NCBI RefSeq assembly: GCF_963678635.1
Contig: NC_087071.1
Span: forward strand, 37,659,858 to 37,723,857
DNA: 64,000 nt
Direction of reading: 5' to 3'
Origin: Symsagittifera roscoffensis
Lineage: Eukaryota; Xenacoelomorpha; Acoela; Convolutidae
Of the stretch, positions 1-13,215 are shown in pieces. Within the stretch, counting starts at the first letter, position 1, and every line of letters begins with the position of its first letter. The position numbers and the translations under genes are program-made. The notes under the pieces are model-generated. The model was not told where the DNA came from, made no database searches, and worked only from the letters and a program-made list of their open reading frames with translations.

Positions 1-729
1 GAAAACTTCGAAAATCAATTTGACCGAGTTCAAAAAAGACGTCAAAGTTTTCGGCAAATTTCATAGTAACAGAATCTATGTCTGTTTACCTGGTTTGATT
101 TCCCCATCCATCTGTTTGATAAATTTGTCAAAAAAGCATCATTTCAGTACTTTTCAATGAAGAACGTTTTTTTTTGTTAATGACTAGCCGCTTATTGATC
201 TTCATCACCGATTAAGTCTCGCCTCTTTAAAACCCAATGTTTATCTGAGATTCTTGTAGTACCATATGCCATACTCATATTCTTAGTCCAGCATATATGC
301 TTACTCCATAACATAAGTTTGGGTCTGACCAATCGGAAGCTCACCGTCTATTTCTACCAAATGATGACGATGAGATTCAATTGAGCATTAAACACTATTG
401 TGTAGTAAATGAGTAATAATTGGTAATATAGGAATGAAGCAATTCACTTTTTAGAGATGCGACTTATCGGCCGGCCACAAAGACAATTATGCGGCCAATT
501 CTGCATAGCTGAAGGCACCTGATGCCTTAATTTTGCAGCAAGACTAATTTTATTTAAAAAAAGAATTCATCATTTTTGGTTCATTTTGTTTTACATAATT
601 GAGCTAGAAAGGTTAAGTCTAGAAACGAGGGCTATCCCCCCCCCCCCGCCCCTCACGCGAGCACTGATTGTTTGGTGTAACGAGTGCCCGCATCCAAGTT
701 TAGGCGTAAGTAATCGAATTTAACGGATT

Positions 730-1560
730 ATTTTGATGATTTTTTGACAATTATAATTGATTATAATTACCAAAATTAGGTGTTTAAAGGATTTATAATT
801 GATTCTAATCGTGATAGTTTCCAAGAGATTCTTATCTCTTATAATCGATTAATATTGATTATAGTTCTTACAAAAAATCCTTAAAATAAATTCTAATCGA
901 TTATAATCGATTATAAATTTTTATTTCGCAAAAATTTTGTCAATTCAAAATCGTATTTAAATTTCATTTTATGAGATATTTTGTGTCACTAAAAAAATCT
1001 CTTAAAAGAGAGATCTTTTGAACACTTTGGTTCATCTGAACACAAAGTTTTACCACGGAACAAAAGTTTCATAGAGATCCTTTCATATTAGTGGAAAGGT
1101 TCCAACGGTAGATGTAAAATAAATCTTTTGAATCACTCATGAAAATAAATCAATTTGCTGATGTTTTGTTATTCAAAAAACGCATCACAAAATAACTCTA
1201 AAAGAGAAAAAAAGAAAAAAAATGAATTTGATAGGAAAACTTAAAAAAAAACTTTTTCTCATTTTTCATAGGAACCAACGTCTGCAAACTGCATAAAATA
1301 CAAGCAAGTTAGATGCAACGTCGATGACAAAAGGGAGAATCAAAAAGGATTATAATCAACTATAATCAATTATAATGGATTTTTGTGCAAAACTGAGGAA
1401 TTAGAGATTTGAATAAAAAATTGGATTAAAATTAATTACAATTTGATTATAAAAAGAAAAGTTATAATTGATTATTAATTGATTAAAATCGATTGTTTCT
1501 CAATTTTAGTAAAACTAATACTAAAATTGTCTTATAATTGATTATTAACGCTTGCAATTG
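730..1560. repeat. Cluster of TATAATYGATTATAA-type motifs
   Basis: Many overlapping copies of ATAATTGATTATAA and ATAATCGATTATAA lie at 735-925 and 1,345-1,550, in both orientations. Similar clusters occur at 20,095-20,280 and singly near 19,060 and 21,870-21,960. They could be a low-complexity satellite or hairpin-forming ends of a short element. Confidence 0.4.
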
Positions 1561-1779
1561 GATGCGGGTGGTTTTAAAAGGTTGGTTTTGAAGACTAAAT
1601 ATGTTTACCGGGTCGAGATGGTGGCTTGATGATCAGACGGTCGCGACTAAAACTGGACATTTTCAGACTGCCGCGACAAAAATTCGGTATTTCCAGACTT
1701 TGCAGACCGAGGCAATGTGTCCGCAACCGGCGCAACTGAATGAAAGTTAGCAGCAATCAGCGCGACCAAAGGAATCTTT

Positions 1780-2215
1780 ACCACGACCGGAGCGACCTAA
1801 AGAAAATTAGTCGCAGCGGTCGAAAAATTAGTCGCGGTGGTCGAAAAAATAGCCGCATCGGTCGATAAATTAGTCGCGGCTTGATCAAAAAATTAGTCGC
1901 GGCGGTCGAAAAAATAGTCGCGGCGGTCGAAAAATCAGTCGCGGCTGTCGAAAACTTAGTCGCGGCTGTCGGAAAAATTAGTTGCAGTGATCGAAACATT
2001 AAACGAAGCGGTCAAAAAATTAGTCTAGGCGGTCAAATAGTTAGTCGCGGCTGTCAAAAAATTAGTCGCGGCGTTCAAAAAATTAGTTGCGGCATGTTCG
2101 AAAAATTAGTCGTGGCGGTCAAAAAATTAGTCGCGGCGGTCAAAAAATTGCTCGCCGCGGTCGAAAAATTAGTCATGGCATGGTCGAAAAACTAGTCGCG
2201 ACGGTCGAAAAAATC
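1780..2215. repeat. 21-bp GTCGCGGCGGTCGAAAAATTA minisatellite
   Basis: About 20 imperfect units of 21 bp. Because 21 is a multiple of three, one frame reads as repeats of LVAAVEK and stays open for 104 codons (1,881-2,195), but it starts at TTG, not ATG, and has no surrounding gene signals. Outlying single units reach left to about 1,610. Related GTCG-rich motifs recur at 7.2-9.6 kb. Confidence 0.85.
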
Positions 2216-2388
2216 ATGGCCTAATTAGTCTGTATATCAATTTTTATAAAAATTGGACAATGAGAACAATAAGTGTACCTGTAAAATATTGTAGGTGGTA
2301 GGGGGCGGGGGACGAGCCGAAACGACAATTGAAGAAAGTTTGCTGAAGTACAGATTATTGAACCGCATTTTACCAGCCCATAAATTTC

Positions 2389-2736
2389 GGGATATCTTTC
2401 AAAGGGGGCTATTCTCATGCGCGAAGGACCGAATGGGCGAAAAAACTCGTGAGCGAAACACCTCAAACCAAATAAGCCGAAAATCAATTTTTGAAAATAA
2501 GCAATTGCCATTCAATTGAAATGGATTAATTGAAAAAAAAAAAATTGTATATTTTGTATATTTCGTATATTTCTGTATTTCTGCCGTTTTTATATCCGGC
2601 CAAAATCAATATTCAGTCCCTGGAAATATTTCCTTTCTTTCCAAATTTTAGATTACTCAAATCTGATTGGCTGATTTTTGTTTTAGCGCATTTGGTCCTT
2701 CGCGTATGAGGGATTCCAACTATTCGAAGATATCAA
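2389..2736. repeat. Inverted-repeat pair (possible MITE ends)
   Basis: 2,389-2,437 is inverted at 2,688-2,736; the shared core is GCGAAGGACCRAATG with GATATCTT at the outer end. Between them is AT-rich non-coding DNA. Total about 350 bp, a size typical of a MITE, but no target duplication was identified. Confidence 0.45.
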
Positions 2737-2739
2737 AAT

Positions 2740-5700
2740 CAAAGGGTTCAAAGGATTGCAAAGTACAAATAGTATTGCAAAGATTATATCAACCGGTCTG
2801 TTTTCTCGAATGTGTTCAGTTTTGTCACATCGGCACAACCATAATTGCAATCGACTGTAGTATCCGATATAAAAGACTGGATTTGCTGTGATGGGTTAAG
2901 CTATATTTGAATGGGGTCAACAATGTATGCTAAAAGAGAGTAGGCTGCATGATCTAAGTTTTGCAAAGATTATGTCTTTGAAATAATGATAGTTTGTACA
3001 GCATTTTGGGTAGCTTGAATGCATACGGGATTATCACTTTGGCAGTGAGATTAACCCGGGTTGATCAAAGGCCGCTATTTTTTATAAGACTTTTATAAGT
3101 ATTTACAAAATTAGGCGGCTTCAAAAACCTTACAAAAAAAGTTTCTTTTTCAAATATTTTTTTTATAATCAGTACCGATGTCACAGAGTACCGTAAAATT
3201 TCACATGAGGAAACTATTGGTTTTTGCAGTGAACGTAATTTGCTTATTATCAAATTTTATTTCAATAAGTATCTGAAACCCACATACAACATCTCCGAAG
3301 CAAAACGATTTTGACTTTCTATTGTCTCCAAAACAATTTTAAAACGCTAGGAGATTTATGAAAAAAATCTATTTCGCAGCTTTTTCAAAATTGGTTATTA
3401 GAAATGGTTTAGAAGCACCTTCAAAAAGTTATTGGCCATTTATAAGTTGTAAGATATGGAAAAGTTGCCTTTTAAAGTTGAAAGATGAAGGAAAATTGCT
3501 AAGAAACCGTGAAGAAGTTCTAAGATAGGAGAATTTTTGTAGGATGTTCAACCCGGAAAGACTGAGGCTAACGTCGCTCTAAAACATGGCAACAAGCTTA
3601 GCACTAAATTAAATAGCCCCTGCACCATCTTGAAGGGTGTATCAACACATCATTAAGATTGTGTTGCAATATTTCTAGCTCTGTTAAACTCAATTAGCAG
3701 GCAAAGTGTGATAGTTATGTGACGCGAGTAAAACCCAGTCAGTAATTTATAAAATTTTTGCATTGAATCTGGATTTATCGGCCGATTACGAACTTGATTA
3801 TACCATCAACAATATGGTTGACAAAATTTCAAAAATGTTTTTGTGTGAACATTCATTGGGAGAAATAATGGCATGCCATTAAGACGACGGGACATTAAGA
3901 CGACACTTAAACATTATTACATGAAAAATAAGCAGCTCGAATTTAAGCGGGTTAGATTAAAAAAACTACATTGTAGAGAATTCCGTGTTGCGTCGCCGTA
4001 AAGTCCCACAAAAAGCGGTTGTCGTCATAGCAGCTGTCGTCTTATTGACCGAACACCCAGTGCATTTAAAATAAGTGCAGCCGGGCTTAATTTATTGCGA
4101 TACACTAGCGCAGTTGCCATTCTGGCCAACAATACTATTTTGATTTAACCTTAAAATTTTAAAAATATTTTAGCATCGATTCAAAGGATGGAATAAATTT
4201 TACTATTGATTCTTTAGGATTAACAAAAAACAGTGAGTTTATCTGTTTAAAATTGACGCTTTATATCTGCGATTTCATTGTGAGAGAAAAATGTGATTTT
4301 ATTTGAATAATTATTGAAAAAATGTTTTCAGGGGGATACGATGACGCACGAAGTCATTCTTGTGCATCCGGCAAAACTCAAACACCGATTTTTCAGCAAG
4401 AACCATTCACTTTTTTTAAACTTTTTCTGACTAGCCTGTAATATTGTTAACATAACCCGGAGTATAGAAAATACATGTTGATATTGATACCATTTTACAA
4501 ATCAAAAAATATCAAGGCAATCCAGGCTGGCCTCTGAACAAAATTAAAAAGAAAAAAAAACAAAAAAAAAGGTAATTTTCATCAAAATAAAAAAGATTTA
4601 AAACGCGAATTACTTTTATTCGGCAGTTAATTGAAGTAATTTTTTTTGTATTCAGTTTAGTTTTCTACTTTTTGTTCTCTGGTTTCTAGGTTGAAAATTC
4701 ATTATCTTGACACATATTCTAATAATTCAAAAACTCTATCAGTAACTAAATTCCAAAAACTTGTCCAGTAACCATTTTTTTATCCAAGCTGTATCGGTAT
4801 TTATGTTGTAAGCAATATTTTTCCAGCTGAGTGATTGCTGGTTTCAGTGATTAGATTGAAACCTTTCAGCAAACAATTTTTTGTTATAAATAATTCTGCG
4901 GAAAATTTGTTGTTTTTTTCTAATGTTCATCACAACACCTGCGGAAATTTTTTCTCACGAGTTTTTTTGGCCCGTCAAAAAATCGATCTTTTATCTGCTG
5001 TAATCTATTGAAAATTATTACAGTAAAGCTGAAATGGGAAAACACAAAGGTTTTCAATAGCAAAATAAGAGCATAAATAGCATAAAGTAAGAAAATTTAT
5101 GCCGTAAGACGTATATTGACAGAAACCCACACGCCAGCTTGCAAAATTATTTAATTTACAAAACTCAAAACAAAACATCCAATTTAACGCTCAGATACCG
5201 TGCTGAATCTCGGGTTTTCAAATCCCTCATCAATTCTGAACTGATTGAACCTCTGATTAATCTTATTAATCTTAGTTTAAATCTGATTAAACCTGTTTTC
5301 TCTGTATTAATCTTGATTTCCTTCAAAGATCAATATAGCGATAAAGACTTTAATCAACCATGTAGGTTAGCATTTTCAAATCCGGAAAATTTTGAAGCTG
5401 TGTCATCGCCAAGTTGAACGGTTCTGACACGAATTTCCAATTAACTCCTAAAATCGTTAACGTAGAATAAGTATTGTGCTACCCGTGATCTACCGTAACC
5501 CAGCAATACTTTGTATCAGTTTTTTTGACGACGTGTTTGCTACGCAAGTAAAATCAAAACTGCGGAAGTAGATCACATGCTTGAATGGAAAAAACACATT
5601 TAAAATTAGTTTGATTGGAAAAATATGATATGAAACAGTATTGAATGCTTCTTAATGCTTATAAAACGAGCTAATGTATAATTGTTTGTTTGAAGAAATT

Positions 5701-7210
5701 TCTCGACAGTTATTATCTCGTCATTCAATTACTTTTTTCTTGGAACCTAATTTCAATGTAGCGTAAAAAATAAACTTTTTTCTAGGCATGCAAAATTTTG
5801 TTTGAGCAGAAGACGCTAATATATTTGTAGCTAATTGCTTCTATTGGATCTCTTTTATGTATTTTAGGATCAATGAAAACTTCCTTCAGAACATCAGGAA
5901 ACAAAGAAAGAAAATCTGTAAACGAAATAGTTAGTGTTAAGCAAAGTAAAGGAAACCTATAGGTCCTGCCAATTTTTTGTCAAATCAATCTAGTTCCTTG
6001 TGCGGTTTTTTTTGCAAATTGAAATGAAAACCGACACGAAAAAATTTTACTCCGACTGTCTTTTAAACTCATAGTCTAGAGTATTTTCTGCGAGTCATAG
6101 TCATAGTCAGAATTGCGCAAATACCGAGCTAGGTATTCTGATTATGTCCCTTCTTTTTTTTCAAATTTGTCGGGTTGTTTTGTTTTCTTCCAATGAATTT
6201 TTAAGAGATTTCTCTTCGTTTTTGGAGCGGAGATAGCTGAAAATATTGTTTTACAATAATCATTGTGAAGTTTTTTAACTTCAATCTTACAAGGTTGCGA
6301 GTAATGATAAATGATATGAAGGTTTTGTTCTTTTTTCTTTCTCTTCCACTCATTATACAGGGCATGTTTATGTAAAAATAGTTGTTTTTGCTGTTTAGTT
6401 AATTGGTATGAAACATTTGTGAAGAAAATGAACAAAACACAGATAGTTTTACGGTTTTTCTTTTGCTTATTATAATGGTTGAGTGATCTTAGAAAGATTT
6501 TGCACTTGTGTTTCAAATTTTGCCTTATTGTTCCAAATCTTGCACTAGTTTTTCAAACACTGCACCAGTTCTTCAAACATGAGATAGAAACATACTGAAC
6601 ACGTGCCTTCAACCGCTCATCGACTAAATTAGCATTTTGTTTTTTGCTTTGGTATTTTAAACAATGATTTTTAAATCAGTTTTCAATCACTTTATAGGTT
6701 AAATATTTTTAAAAAATTGAAATGAGTGGGTAAGTTTTTGTTTCATTCTTTCCTTTACAGACAAGGGTCAATTTTTACAAGTGGACCGATTTTACAAAAA
6801 TTAATCAAAATTCGAATTAGAAATTTCGTCAAATGAGGGTTACATTTTTATTTAACAATCTTGTCAAATCAAAATTTGATGTTTTAAAACAACGTTTGAT
6901 TGTTCGTGCGGATCAGATTGCTAAGCTTGGTGCTGAAAACACTTTGCATATAGATCCAAGTTTTTTTGTTCGAAATTAAGGATCTTTGCAAGGTTATTAT
7001 ATGTATTTTTAATTTTTTGAGCTTCATCTTTAATTGTTTATTTTTTATTTGCCGACTATTGGTAAGTGTTTTTCCTCCTATTGCACAAGGGAGGCATTTC
7101 GTTACAAAATTTTGGATGAAGGTTACTGCGATCAAATCAACCAATACAAAAACGAGTTAAGGTATTTCTGAGAAAAACAAAATCAACTTATTTGAAAAAC
7201 CATCAACCCG
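2740..7210. other. No gene seen
   Basis: AT-rich DNA with short stray frames only. 3,880-4,060 has a few TTAAGACGAC-like motifs. The 124-codon minus frame at 6,142-6,516 is Lys/Asn/Ile-rich, low in complexity and has no recognised domain. Confidence 0.5.
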
Positions 7211-7295
7211 GGTTGAGGTGTTCGACTCATGATTTTTCCGACATGGTCGAACGGAGTCCGATTTTCGTCGCAAATTAAGAGGTCGAACGAACACT

Positions 7296-7505
7296 ATAGT
7301 CGAATAAAGCCGAATCATGAGTCGAACAGGGTCTAATCATGGGTCGAACAGGGTCGAATCATGAGTCGAACAGGGTCGAATCATGGGTCGAACAGGGTCG
7401 AATCATGAGTCGAACAGGGTCCAATCAGGAGTCGAACAGGGTCGAATCATGAGTCGAACAGGGTCGAATCATGAGTCGAACAGGGTCGAATCATGATACG
7501 AAAGT
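7296..7505. repeat. 22-bp minisatellite, GTCGAATCATGAGTCGAACA type
   Basis: About nine tandem units of 22 bp with few differences, built from two half-units of the type GTCGAAYMR. It forms the left edge of the large tandem duplication that follows. No coding frame. Confidence 0.9.
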
Positions 7506-8511
7506 CAACACGAAAGTCCCACGAAAGTAAGATAAGAGCAGCTATAGAGGTAAAGGTTAGGAAAGTCGCGCGGTCGCCGCCTTGGTCCAGAAAAGCGCGC
7601 CGTCTCCGCCTTGGTCAAAATAGTCGCACCGTCATTGCATTGGCCTATTACCCCTATTTTCAGTTCTGATTGATTCATTAAACAGAAAATTTAGCAATTT
7701 AAAACTCAGTTGCGTCGATTACAGTTGAAAACAATTTCCTTTAGTTGAGACGTACGAAACACCGCTAATTTCTTCGAGTCATTCAAAATTTTCATTCGGC
7801 TGAGTCCTTTCAAAACTAATTGGCTTGCATCAAACACTGTCGAACATTTTATTCTTGGGTCGAGTCGGTCGAAACATAGCCAGCTTGGGTCGAGTCGGTC
7901 GCAACATAGTTAGCTTACAATAAACACAATCGAAGCCATTTTTTCTTTGATCGAGTTGGTCAAAACATACCAGAATTTGGTTGAGTCGGTCAAAACATGG
8001 ACGTTTTTAAACGAACCGGTCGAAACATAGCCGTTTTTTGTCAGTTTTTTTGAAACGTAAGTCCAACAACTCAACTCGGGCTACACGAAACTACGATGCT
8101 CAATTTTGTGGCATTTTCTATTATTTTTTTTGGCTGCCCAGGTTAAGGTTTTTGAAAGATGATTTGACCGAATCAGTCAAATGTTACCCGAGTTTTGGTG
8201 TAGTTCAGGACTTTTCTGCTAATTCCCGATAAAGTCGAACAAAGTCAAACAATATCAGGCAAAGTCAAACAAAGTCGAACAAAGTCGAGCAAAAACAAAG
8301 AAAGTCGAACAAAGTCGAAAACGGACATTGTTCGACTCAAAAAGTCGAAATCGGACATCGTTCGACTGAAAAAGTCAAAAAAGCAAATCGTTTGACCATT
8401 TCGGTCTAATCATGAGTCGAGCACCTCAGCCCGGGAATTAAGAATTGAAATACGACAATCAATTAAGAATTGGAATATGCAATCAATCAAGAATAGCATG
8501 GACTTTAAGAC
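7441..8511. repeat. Tandem duplication, first copy (1,071 bp)
   Basis: Repeated at 8,644-9,714 with a constant offset of 1,203 bases and no difference noticed by eye. Contents are GTCG/GTCGAA-type simple motifs, AGTCGGTCGAAACATAGCC-like units (7,850-8,040) and AAAGTCGAACAAAGTCGAAC-like units (8,230-8,400). The 64-codon frame inside starts at TTG and is not a gene. Confidence 0.95.
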
Positions 8512-8514
8512 TTG

Positions 8515-8632
8515 GTCGAATCATGAGTCGAACAGGGTCGAATCATGAGTCGAACAGGGTCGAATCATGATACGAAAGTCAACACGAAAGTCCCACGAAA
8601 GTAAGATAAGAGCAGCTATAGAGGTAAAGGTT
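8515..8632. repeat. Third, partial copy of the duplicated unit
   Basis: Matches the first 118 bases of the 1,071-bp unit, then is cut off by GCATGGACTT, which echoes the end of the unit. This marks unequal exchange between GTCGAATCATGAG repeats. Confidence 0.85.
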
Positions 8633-8643
8633 GCATGGACTTG

Positions 8644-9714
8644 GTCGAATCATGAGTCGAACAGGGTCGAATCATGAGTCGAACAGGGTCGAATCATGAT
8701 ACGAAAGTCAACACGAAAGTCCCACGAAAGTAAGATAAGAGCAGCTATAGAGGTAAAGGTTAGGAAAGTCGCGCGGTCGCCGCCTTGGTCCAGAAAAGCG
8801 CGCCGTCTCCGCCTTGGTCAAAATAGTCGCACCGTCATTGCATTGGCCTATTACCCCTATTTTCAGTTCTGATTGATTCATTAAACAGAAAATTTAGCAA
8901 TTTAAAACTCAGTTGCGTCGATTACAGTTGAAAACAATTTCCTTTAGTTGAGACGTACGAAACACCGCTAATTTCTTCGAGTCATTCAAAATTTTCATTC
9001 GGCTGAGTCCTTTCAAAACTAATTGGCTTGCATCAAACACTGTCGAACATTTTATTCTTGGGTCGAGTCGGTCGAAACATAGCCAGCTTGGGTCGAGTCG
9101 GTCGCAACATAGTTAGCTTACAATAAACACAATCGAAGCCATTTTTTCTTTGATCGAGTTGGTCAAAACATACCAGAATTTGGTTGAGTCGGTCAAAACA
9201 TGGACGTTTTTAAACGAACCGGTCGAAACATAGCCGTTTTTTGTCAGTTTTTTTGAAACGTAAGTCCAACAACTCAACTCGGGCTACACGAAACTACGAT
9301 GCTCAATTTTGTGGCATTTTCTATTATTTTTTTTGGCTGCCCAGGTTAAGGTTTTTGAAAGATGATTTGACCGAATCAGTCAAATGTTACCCGAGTTTTG
9401 GTGTAGTTCAGGACTTTTCTGCTAATTCCCGATAAAGTCGAACAAAGTCAAACAATATCAGGCAAAGTCAAACAAAGTCGAACAAAGTCGAGCAAAAACA
9501 AAGAAAGTCGAACAAAGTCGAAAACGGACATTGTTCGACTCAAAAAGTCGAAATCGGACATCGTTCGACTGAAAAAGTCAAAAAAGCAAATCGTTTGACC
9601 ATTTCGGTCTAATCATGAGTCGAGCACCTCAGCCCGGGAATTAAGAATTGAAATACGACAATCAATTAAGAATTGGAATATGCAATCAATCAAGAATAGC
9701 ATGGACTTTAAGAC
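8644..9714. repeat. Tandem duplication, second copy (1,071 bp)
   Basis: Same content as 7,441-8,511. Its identity to the first copy suggests a very recent event or an assembly artefact. Confidence 0.95.
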
Positions 9715-12700
9715 GGAAAAGTTGCCTCGCTAATTAAAATGAAACAATTTGGTCCTACTTCGAGTAATGATGAAAGTGAAAATGAAAGTTGTTGCCTTAG
9801 ACGAAATTCAAAAAAAATAGATGTCGGAATACGAAGTCTTCACGCCTTAAACTGTACACCTCGATTCCGAATGAAATTTTTTCGCAAGTCCGAACTTTAC
9901 TTACAACTAAAACAGCGTATGATTGCAAAGTGGGGTACACTGAGTATCACTTATCAGTGCAGTTCGTCAGTTTAGGAGAGATGTCTGCCCGAATTTTGCT
10001 TTAAAAGTAAATAAAATTAGGGGAACCATTGTGGTTGCTCAAAATGACGAATGCTCAAAATGACAATCCGGTTAGATAGGTAAATTTAAATTGAGCGGAT
10101 ATAGTCCGTTGATAACTGAAAAAAAAACTTTCAAATGCTTATCTTTTTGGCTTGGTTTTTGAAAAGCGCTACTGAAATTGATTCAGCATTATGGCAGTTT
10201 TTTTTTAAAGATGAGAATCTCGTAACAGTGGTGTTTATAGCAGTGATCCCATTTCAAATAAATTGTTTGCGTCCTTTTTTATGGCTTTAACACCGTTGCA
10301 AAACATGGAACTGCCAAAAATGTGTTGACTTAATTATTTGCAGCTTAATCCATTAAAAGTTGATAAAATATATATGAAAACTTTCAACAATTTTGTTTAC
10401 AAAATATGAATAGGTTATAAAAGCTTACATGATTCCTTCAATTTTTCCCATTTTAACCTTCCCAACCAGCCTTACCAAAATATACAGCCCCTTAGACAGT
10501 GATTTTATTGTTAAAAAATATTTTTTTCATGAAAGAAAAGGATTGAGTCGATAGCTTCTAGAATTAACAAAAAATTGGCAGCAAAATTTTATGGTTCTCC
10601 AAAATACAAAAAAACTTCCTCGTCAAATTTAATTCTAACGTTTTTGAAATCATAAGGCCAGAGAAGCGGTAGAAAACTCTGAACAATTACAAGCCTCTCA
10701 ACATAGAGAATTCATTTTTTATAAATATTCTCATACGACCTTCATTTTGTAGTTAGTGAAAAATCGCGTTTATTCAAACATATCTGAGCAGACAAATGTT
10801 TTGATCTATGTGAAACTTTAATAGTCCAACATTAGTCTAAAACCGCAAAAGAGACTAAAAATAGAAAATAGTGGTGTTGCGGTTTCTACAAGAAAAATGT
10901 TCTGGAAGCCGCTTAAAGTTCAGGTTTCGGCCTCGATATGAATCTTCATTGCAAACGTTTGGGATAAGTCAGCTAAACTAATTGACATGAGGAGTTAGTT
11001 TTCTAAGAAATATATTTGCTGTAACATTCTCGACACAAACATTTGGCGCTGGTTTATATTTTTTTAAAGTCAGTTTTGTTATTCAATTTGAGCCGATGTG
11101 ATCTATTATTTCAAAAATGAAGATAAAAACTCAAGACGACATCATCAGCCTAATTACTACATTGATCAAAAATGAACTAGAAAAATGTCGGAATAGGTTG
11201 AGTAATAAATCATATTAAAGCGTTATCAGTCTTGACTTGCACAATGAAAAAGTTTCAAAAGCTTCCACAGAGAAACTAGCGCCTGCAGGTAAGCGCCCTA
11301 CTCTCTCTACCGTAAGATCATTTTATCGTAGTTTGACCCAGAAGTTTGTAATGCTTGAGCAGGGCAGCTTGAGACGTTTTTGCATAAAAATTGGGCACTT
11401 CGGTCGCAATTATGATGTTCGGACAAAACTGGACCAGATAGCCTAAAAAACATTAAGGATTTTTTAATTTCTATTTTCGTAATATTTAGCGTCGGATGCT
11501 CCTCTGGTGGGACCCAAGAGGCCTACAGAGCATCCTGCAAGATTTTCAAATTGAAAATAAGAAAAAAAAATTTTCGAAAAATTTTTTTCGTTTGTTTTGT
11601 AAAAGTTTCGCTAAATTTTTCCAAATTTTATGAATCATGAACGTCTGCGGCAGATTACAATGCCTTTCACTAGTTTAGATATGACATTCCCTATTGCTAG
11701 GTATGACTTTTATATTAGAAGTAATTGTATGATAGACCTGGGTTCAAGTTTTTACTTTGTCCTTCAAACTTTATTAAAAAAAAGAAATTAGAGAAATAAA
11801 AAAGTGGAAAACTCATGTAAAAAAAAATTTCCTTTTTTTTTTGCTTTTCGAACATTCATATTACCCAATGGCGAACTCTTTTTGTATTCAGAATCAATTT
11901 TTTTTTCAAAATATTTTTTTTCATACTTAGATGACCTAAAAAGGAAATTTCATTTTTCTCAAAAACGGAAAAAAGGCCAAACGATTTAGACCATCAAATC
12001 ACATCCCTTATGCACTATATGAAAGTTTTGCTTCATCAAAGAAAATCACCATCTCAAAAAAAAATCATTGCAAAACGGCATTGATCAACTGCCTTTCTTC
12101 CAGAAAGTGACAATTTTTTTAAGTTAATTTGTAACAATGGTCAAATGACAAATGTTTCGAGGAGGCCCCTACCCCCTCTTAATGCGTTTTTATAGCGTCG
12201 TGGGCACGCACCCATCCAGTGTGAAATTTTTAAATTTAGTCTGATTTTGACCAAGAATAGCGGTTTCCTATCACAGTAAAACTTTCAATGCGACAAAAAA
12301 ATAAACTCACAAAAAGCAACTAACATATATCGCAGAAAACGTTTAACGAGAATGAAAATGCGAACAACTTTTTTTCCATGATTAAGTACTACAAGCGCTT
12401 TTTTTCGTTGTTTTTTAAATAATAATAAATTCGTTTCCAAGTATTGCAAGAATTTCAAGTGTACAGTTACTACCTTGGGGAGGACGTCAAAAGCAGTGAG
12501 CCTGTCAAACACGCCTCAGGAGCATTTTAATAAAATTCATCTTTTTGTAAAAATAGCATTTTTTCTGAGTAACACATGTGTTCACTGAAAAAAAAAATAC
12601 AGAGAAAAAAAATTGCGTAACCTTTTTAGATGATCGAACAATTTATCTTGCAATTGACTGGTCGACACTACCTTTCTATTTTACAAAGTGTAAGACACGG

Positions 12701-12990
12701 TTTTGTTTTTCGGAAAATTAATGGGCAACTATATATTATCAAAAATATTTTCACTTTTGTCATGAAACATTAGTTTCACCCTCAATATCGTACAATATTT
12801 TCTAGCTTAACACAATATCCTCGTCCTCACTCTAAAACACACTCAAGAAGCTTCAAAACCGGTATATATTCTCCTTACACATAATATACCCAATGTTCAT
12901 CAAGGTTTCATTTATAAGTAAACTATATGTCTGTTAGGGAGTAATTATAGCGTTTACTTAGGCAGTACACGGGATTATTTGTCCCACATT
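9715..12990. other. No gene seen
   Basis: AT-rich intergenic DNA. A 78-codon frame at 9,739-9,975 begins with an ATG, but its sequence is not recognised and no splice or promoter context supports it. The only compact structure noted is the hairpin at 11,494. Confidence 0.5.
11494..11535. other. Compact stem-loop
   Basis: GGATGCTC at the left pairs with GAGCATCC at the right, and inside CCTCT pairs with AGAGG around a GGTGGGACCCA loop, with a CCTACA bulge. GC is well above the flanks. It could be a structured RNA, but a lone hairpin is weak evidence. Confidence 0.25.
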
Positions 12991-12995
12991 GTCCC

Positions 12996-13215
12996 ACCTT
13001 GGCATGTCCCTGTCAAGGAGTCGCAATGAGCTGTTATACTGCCACAGTCGTCAAAATTGTTGCATTTGCGATTTTCACAAAACTTCTGGACTTCATCTCC
13101 CGAATTTTTTCCTATAACACAGAAAGGTTACTAGTTAGAGTGAATTTAGCATCTAGGCTCCAAAAAAGAAAAACAGCGTTAGACCATCAATTTTCCACGC
13201 AATCATATCACGAGG
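12996..13215. repeat. Old direct repeat, left member
   Basis: Aligns with 13,912-14,135 over about 220 bp (for example GCATTTGCGATTTTCACAAA beside GCATTTGCGATTTTCACAGA) at perhaps 65-75% identity by eye. A G-tract MITE copy lies between the two members. Confidence 0.6.

Noticed and set aside
1778-1999. Frame on the minus strand of the 21-bp minisatellite
   Set aside because: Antisense reading of a simple tandem repeat.
6142-6516. 124-codon minus-strand frame
   Set aside because: Lys/Asn/Ile-rich and low in complexity, as expected by chance in AT-rich DNA, with no motif or splice signal.
8038-8232. 64-codon frame, repeated at 9,241-9,435
   Set aside because: It starts at TTG, lies inside the GTCG-rich tandem duplication and has no splice or promoter context; the two copies are identical only because the whole block is duplicated.
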